Below are positions 4,972 through 7,019 of a stretch of 7,019 bases of DNA, piece after piece (the stretch's first letter is position 1; the number at the start of each line of letters is the position of its first letter). This DNA is from JAJBWD01 sp041670885. Its GTDB lineage: Bacteria; Bacillota; Clostridia; Clostridiales; Clostridiaceae. Made by a program: the position numbers and the translations under genes. Where the stretch lies: positions 1 to 7,019 of the forward strand of contig JBAXYJ010000150.1 in assembly GCA_041670885.1 (NCBI GenBank). The letters run 5' to 3'. The notes below the pieces were generated by a model. It searched no databases, had not been told where the DNA came from, and saw only the letters and a program-made list of their open reading frames with translations.

Positions 4972-6483
4972 CTATTCATCAAGGAAGGATAATTGTCTGC
5001 ATTTTAAGCCCCCGGCTTTATTATATTCATCAAATGAATATCCTTTTAAGAGTGCACAGGGATATTGGTCGGCAATATCTGAAACTATCTTCCTGATTTT
5101 CTTAGTAAACTTTATATGATTCTCCTCCAGTACTTCCTCACACATTTCTAAAATACTATTCTTTTCCATCCCAAGCAAACATACCTTTGATATATTAGCA
5201 GAAAGCATAAAATATTCTTCCGGATCCATTTTTTTATCTGCCAATAAGTGTACTGACAAACAATGCAAACTTGGAACTAACATCATCTGATCTCCTGAAG
5301 TAACAGCCAGTATTTCTTCCTTATCAAGTTCCTTATATCTATTCACTTTGTACTTCTCACGATTTGTTATTATATAATCTGTCTCTTGCTCATGAAAAAT
5401 TGATGATATGGCTAAATTTCCATTGTTCATGGTGAACATTTGCATTTCATTCCACATTGCTTTTTGATTTAGCACATTTCTTCTAAGGGTTTCCAAATCC
5501 ACATTAATGTTAAGATAATTACACAAAAGCAAAAGAAGCTGACTTGTATCTATTACTCCGTAAATATTCATCATTGCAGTAACACTTATATCCAATTGAT
5601 AGTTTATCTCCAGTTCTTTTATATAGTTATTACATTTTATAAACGCCGCAAACTCTTTTGCTTCTTTTGTAATGGATATTTTAAAATGGTCAAAGTCCTT
5701 ATCCATCTCTAAAAGTCCACAGAATTGTAAAATAATAATACTATGTAATCGTTCCATATTGGACAGAACACTTTCCCTATCTTCTTCTGCTATTCTTAGC
5801 AGCATTTTTACAGCTGCAGGTGTTAAAAGCGTTAACATTTTCTCTTTGTGTGTGGTTAGCTCCATGACTATTTCTTTTGCATAGGCATATGATAATCCTT
5901 TTTTTCTATTTAACATTTTGATATTCAAAGCTTTCATCAACATACCTAAATCTGATTTATCTCTTCTTGATAATAATTCCATCATTGTGTGATTACTTTC
6001 CTGTATAGTTAGTCCATCATGGATTCCATAGTCTTCTTCATAATTTTCATTATCTCCGTCCTCCTCAAAGCTTTCATCTTCCCAGTCAGGATATTGTTTA
6101 AGTTCACCGTTCTCTTCGGTTACAAAGGTTATCGTTCTGACTTCACTTTGCTGAACTTTTTTAACAGTGATATCAAACATCCAATCATCGCCAAAGTCAT
6201 ATAAAAATAAAAACTTCCCACGTACCTTTAATCCTAGGCTATTTAGTTTAGCTTTTGCAGCATTCTTTCCCCCATCAGCAGAGGGATGATAGTATCCTTC
6301 CTCATCATATGGTTTTCGGTTCAAACTGAACAAATATAAATGATCGTTATCAAACTGAAAAGCAGAAATTATAGCATTACTTAAGTCATCCAAGGTGGCA
6401 TTGCCATCTATCTGCAAAATTCTATAAATATCTATGTCAAGTTGAGGATTTACTTTTAATATATATGTTGTAAAATTACTCAT
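4972..6483 (-). CDS. Plasmid pRiA4b ORF-3-like protein with a long C-terminal extension
   Basis: This encodes 503 residues. The first 155 or so form a pRiA4b ORF-3 domain (also called the IS1096 TnpR-like passenger family). They show the opening strand TTYILKVNPQLDIDIYRILQI, the helix LDDLSNAIISAFQFDNDHLY, and the hallmark LYDFGDDWMFDI at 94-105. Most members are about 180-220 residues, so the following 340 residues are unusual. They begin with a very acidic stretch (133-151) and continue as a mainly helical region with no domain, membrane segment or signal peptide that I recognise. The molecular function of ORF-3 domains is unknown; they travel with plasmids and insertion sequences. Start: GGAGAT at 6496-6491 is seven bases from ATG. 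The gene begins 40 bases after the end of the hsdR remnant, on the same strand, and stands alone. Confidence 0.85.
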   Translation of the reverse strand: MSNFTTYILKVNPQLDIDIYRILQIDGNATLDDLSNAIISAFQFDNDHLYLFSLNRKPYDEEGYYHPSADGGKNAAKAKLNSLGLKVRGKFLFLYDFGDDWMFDITVKKVQQSEVRTITFVTEENGELKQYPDWEDESFEEDGDNENYEEDYGIHDGLTIQESNHTMMELLSRRDKSDLGMLMKALNIKMLNRKKGLSYAYAKEIVMELTTHKEKMLTLLTPAAVKMLLRIAEEDRESVLSNMERLHSIIILQFCGLLEMDKDFDHFKISITKEAKEFAAFIKCNNYIKELEINYQLDISVTAMMNIYGVIDTSQLLLLLCNYLNINVDLETLRRNVLNQKAMWNEMQMFTMNNGNLAISSIFHEQETDYIITNREKYKVNRYKELDKEEILAVTSGDQMMLVPSLHCLSVHLLADKKMDPEEYFMLSANISKVCLLGMEKNSILEMCEEVLEENHIKFTKKIRKIVSDIADQYPCALLKGYSFDEYNKAGGLKCRQLSFLDE

Positions 6484-6523
6484 TTAATCAATCTCCATAT
6501 TATTCTGATTCCATAAAAATTAA

Positions 6524-6743
6524 TTACATCCTTCTCATACCGGCTCTGGCTGATTCTTTCTTATGCCAGTCTATGGTCTTGTTCTTTCTTACCATTTCAG
6601 TTATTTCATGTGCCATGGCAACTAAAGTAGTATCCTGCATTTCTTCCAGCACTTTGGGATCAGCAATCAGTGCTTCATAGAAGGCATATTCTTCAGTGGA
6701 GAGACTCTTCTCTCTTTTTCGCTGCTGTAACTATATCTTTAGC
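6524..6743 (-). pseudogene. C-terminal remnant of type I restriction subunit HsdR
   Basis: From 6730 down to a TAA at 6526-6524 the minus strand reads LSTEEYAFYEALIADPKVLE, then LVAMAHEITEMVRKN and TIDWHKKESARAGMRRM. This is the highly conserved C-terminal block of HsdR (DUF3387 region), the motor and nuclease subunit of type I restriction systems. HsdR is normally about 1,000 residues; only about 65 remain. The upstream stretch reads AKDIVTAAKK in a different frame (from 6743), so a one-base slip lies in the A/G run near 6700-6716. The end is also shortened: the family usually continues beyond MRRM with about 15 basic residues, here replaced by a stop. No hsdM or hsdS is present. This fragment cannot act in restriction. 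Confidence 0.78.
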
Positions 6744-6771
6744 TTATATTTACATTTATGTAAATATAAGC
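6742..6771. repeat. 30-bp palindrome between the helicase gene and the hsdR remnant
   Basis: GCTTATATTTACAT (6742-6755) and ATGTAAATATAAGC (6758-6771) are exact reverse complements separated by TT. On the minus strand it starts 12 bases after the helicase stop codon, so it may form the end of that transcript. No T-tract follows on either strand, which argues against an ordinary intrinsic terminator. Its other edge touches the first recognisable codon of the hsdR remnant, so it may also mark a recombination joint. Confidence 0.8.
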
Positions 6772-6782
6772 ACCCCTGGGCG

Positions 6783-7019
6783 CTAGGAGAATAACGTTGA
6801 AGGTTTCCCCTTATAAAAAATATACTCCAAATGCAGCGCTCTTGTAAGAACTACGTATAATATCTTCTTATCCAATTCATTATTTCCATAACTATTCTCA
6901 TCACAATTATAGATAACGCTGCAATCAAACTCTAAGCCTTTTGTCATATAAGATGGGATAATTATCTTTTCTAATTGAAAATTTTTATCCGTGTTTTTTA
7001 TTAACTCCCAATCATTTTC
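6783..7019 (-). CDS. HelD/UvrD-like superfamily I helicase, C-terminal end (partial)
   Basis: The last 78 codons of a minus-strand gene that begins beyond the right edge, ending at TAG 6785-6783. The translation contains IIIPSYMTKGLEFDCSVIYN, the motif V region of superfamily I helicases with the KGLEFD signature, and ILYVVLTRALH, motif VI with its arginine finger R60 of the visible part. A short strand and the tail GKPSTLFS follow. Spacing and ending match HelD-like proteins, which act on RNA polymerase to release stalled or idle complexes, better than UvrD or PcrA, which have longer C-termini. The motor's N-terminal part cannot be checked. The end looks natural rather than broken. In HelD-type proteins 'V-x-x-TRALH' is typical, with the more common 'CTRA' replaced here by 'LTRA'. 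Confidence 0.8.
   Translation of the reverse strand, partial: ENDWELIKNTDKNFQLEKIIIPSYMTKGLEFDCSVIYNCDENSYGNNELDKKILYVVLTRALHLEYIFYKGKPSTLFS

Noticed and set aside
4911..5096. Plus-strand open frame of 61 codons at the end of the ORF-3 gene
   Set aside because: It overlaps the C-terminal coding part of the opposite gene, has no ribosome binding site and shows no protein-like pattern.
1..7019. CRISPR array, tRNA or rRNA gene, group II intron core
   Set aside because: I found no regularly spaced repeats, no cloverleaf-like element and no intron domain V sequence on either strand.

Overview
The window is AT-rich DNA with purine-rich ribosome binding sites (AAGGAGG, AAGGAG, GGAGAT), an LPKTG cell-wall sorting signal and protein families common in Bacillota. 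It most resembles a Clostridium or close relative; the species cannot be named from the sequence. It contains no tRNA, rRNA or CRISPR array. It reads as an accessory region: a few intact genes set among gene fragments, several of them left from defence or mobile-element genes.

Left part, 1-1930 (+ strand). A two-gene module of a very small basic protein (154-267) and a Fic/Doc-family 'death on curing' toxin (271-684) is closed by a good intrinsic terminator. It is preceded by a short leader with an inverted repeat and a strong hairpin. Next comes a stretch of debris: a G+C-richer C-terminal fragment of an unidentified charged protein (788-997), a hairpin-rich stretch without genes, a decayed class V aminotransferase (about 1209-1676), and, fused in frame to it, the last 80 or so residues of a YetF/DUF421 membrane protein (1677-1928). 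A two-way terminator (2006-2037) separates this from the next gene.

Centre, 2078-4712. A complete minus-strand gene encodes a secreted, sortase-anchored metallophosphoesterase of the purple-acid-phosphatase type, 709 residues long. The gene and its upstream region lie between two nearly identical 24-bp direct repeats (2078-2101 and 4483-4506), the first of which touches its stop codon. The upstream spacer has no genes but holds an ACTTAA/TTAAGT repeat cluster and a plus-strand terminator-like hairpin that serves no visible gene.

Right part, 4713-7019 (all minus strand). In order of coordinates this holds a DUF4268-type C-terminal remnant, an intact 503-residue protein with an N-terminal pRiA4b ORF-3 domain, a frameshifted C-terminal remnant of a type I restriction HsdR subunit, a 30-bp palindrome touching that remnant, and the 3' end of a HelD/UvrD-like helicase gene that starts beyond the window. 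The intact genes do not form one obvious pathway. The toxin module, the hsdR and DUF4268 remnants and the ORF-3 gene suit an island with a history of gain, deletion and fusion, while the phosphatase is a separate surface function, probably phosphate scavenging.
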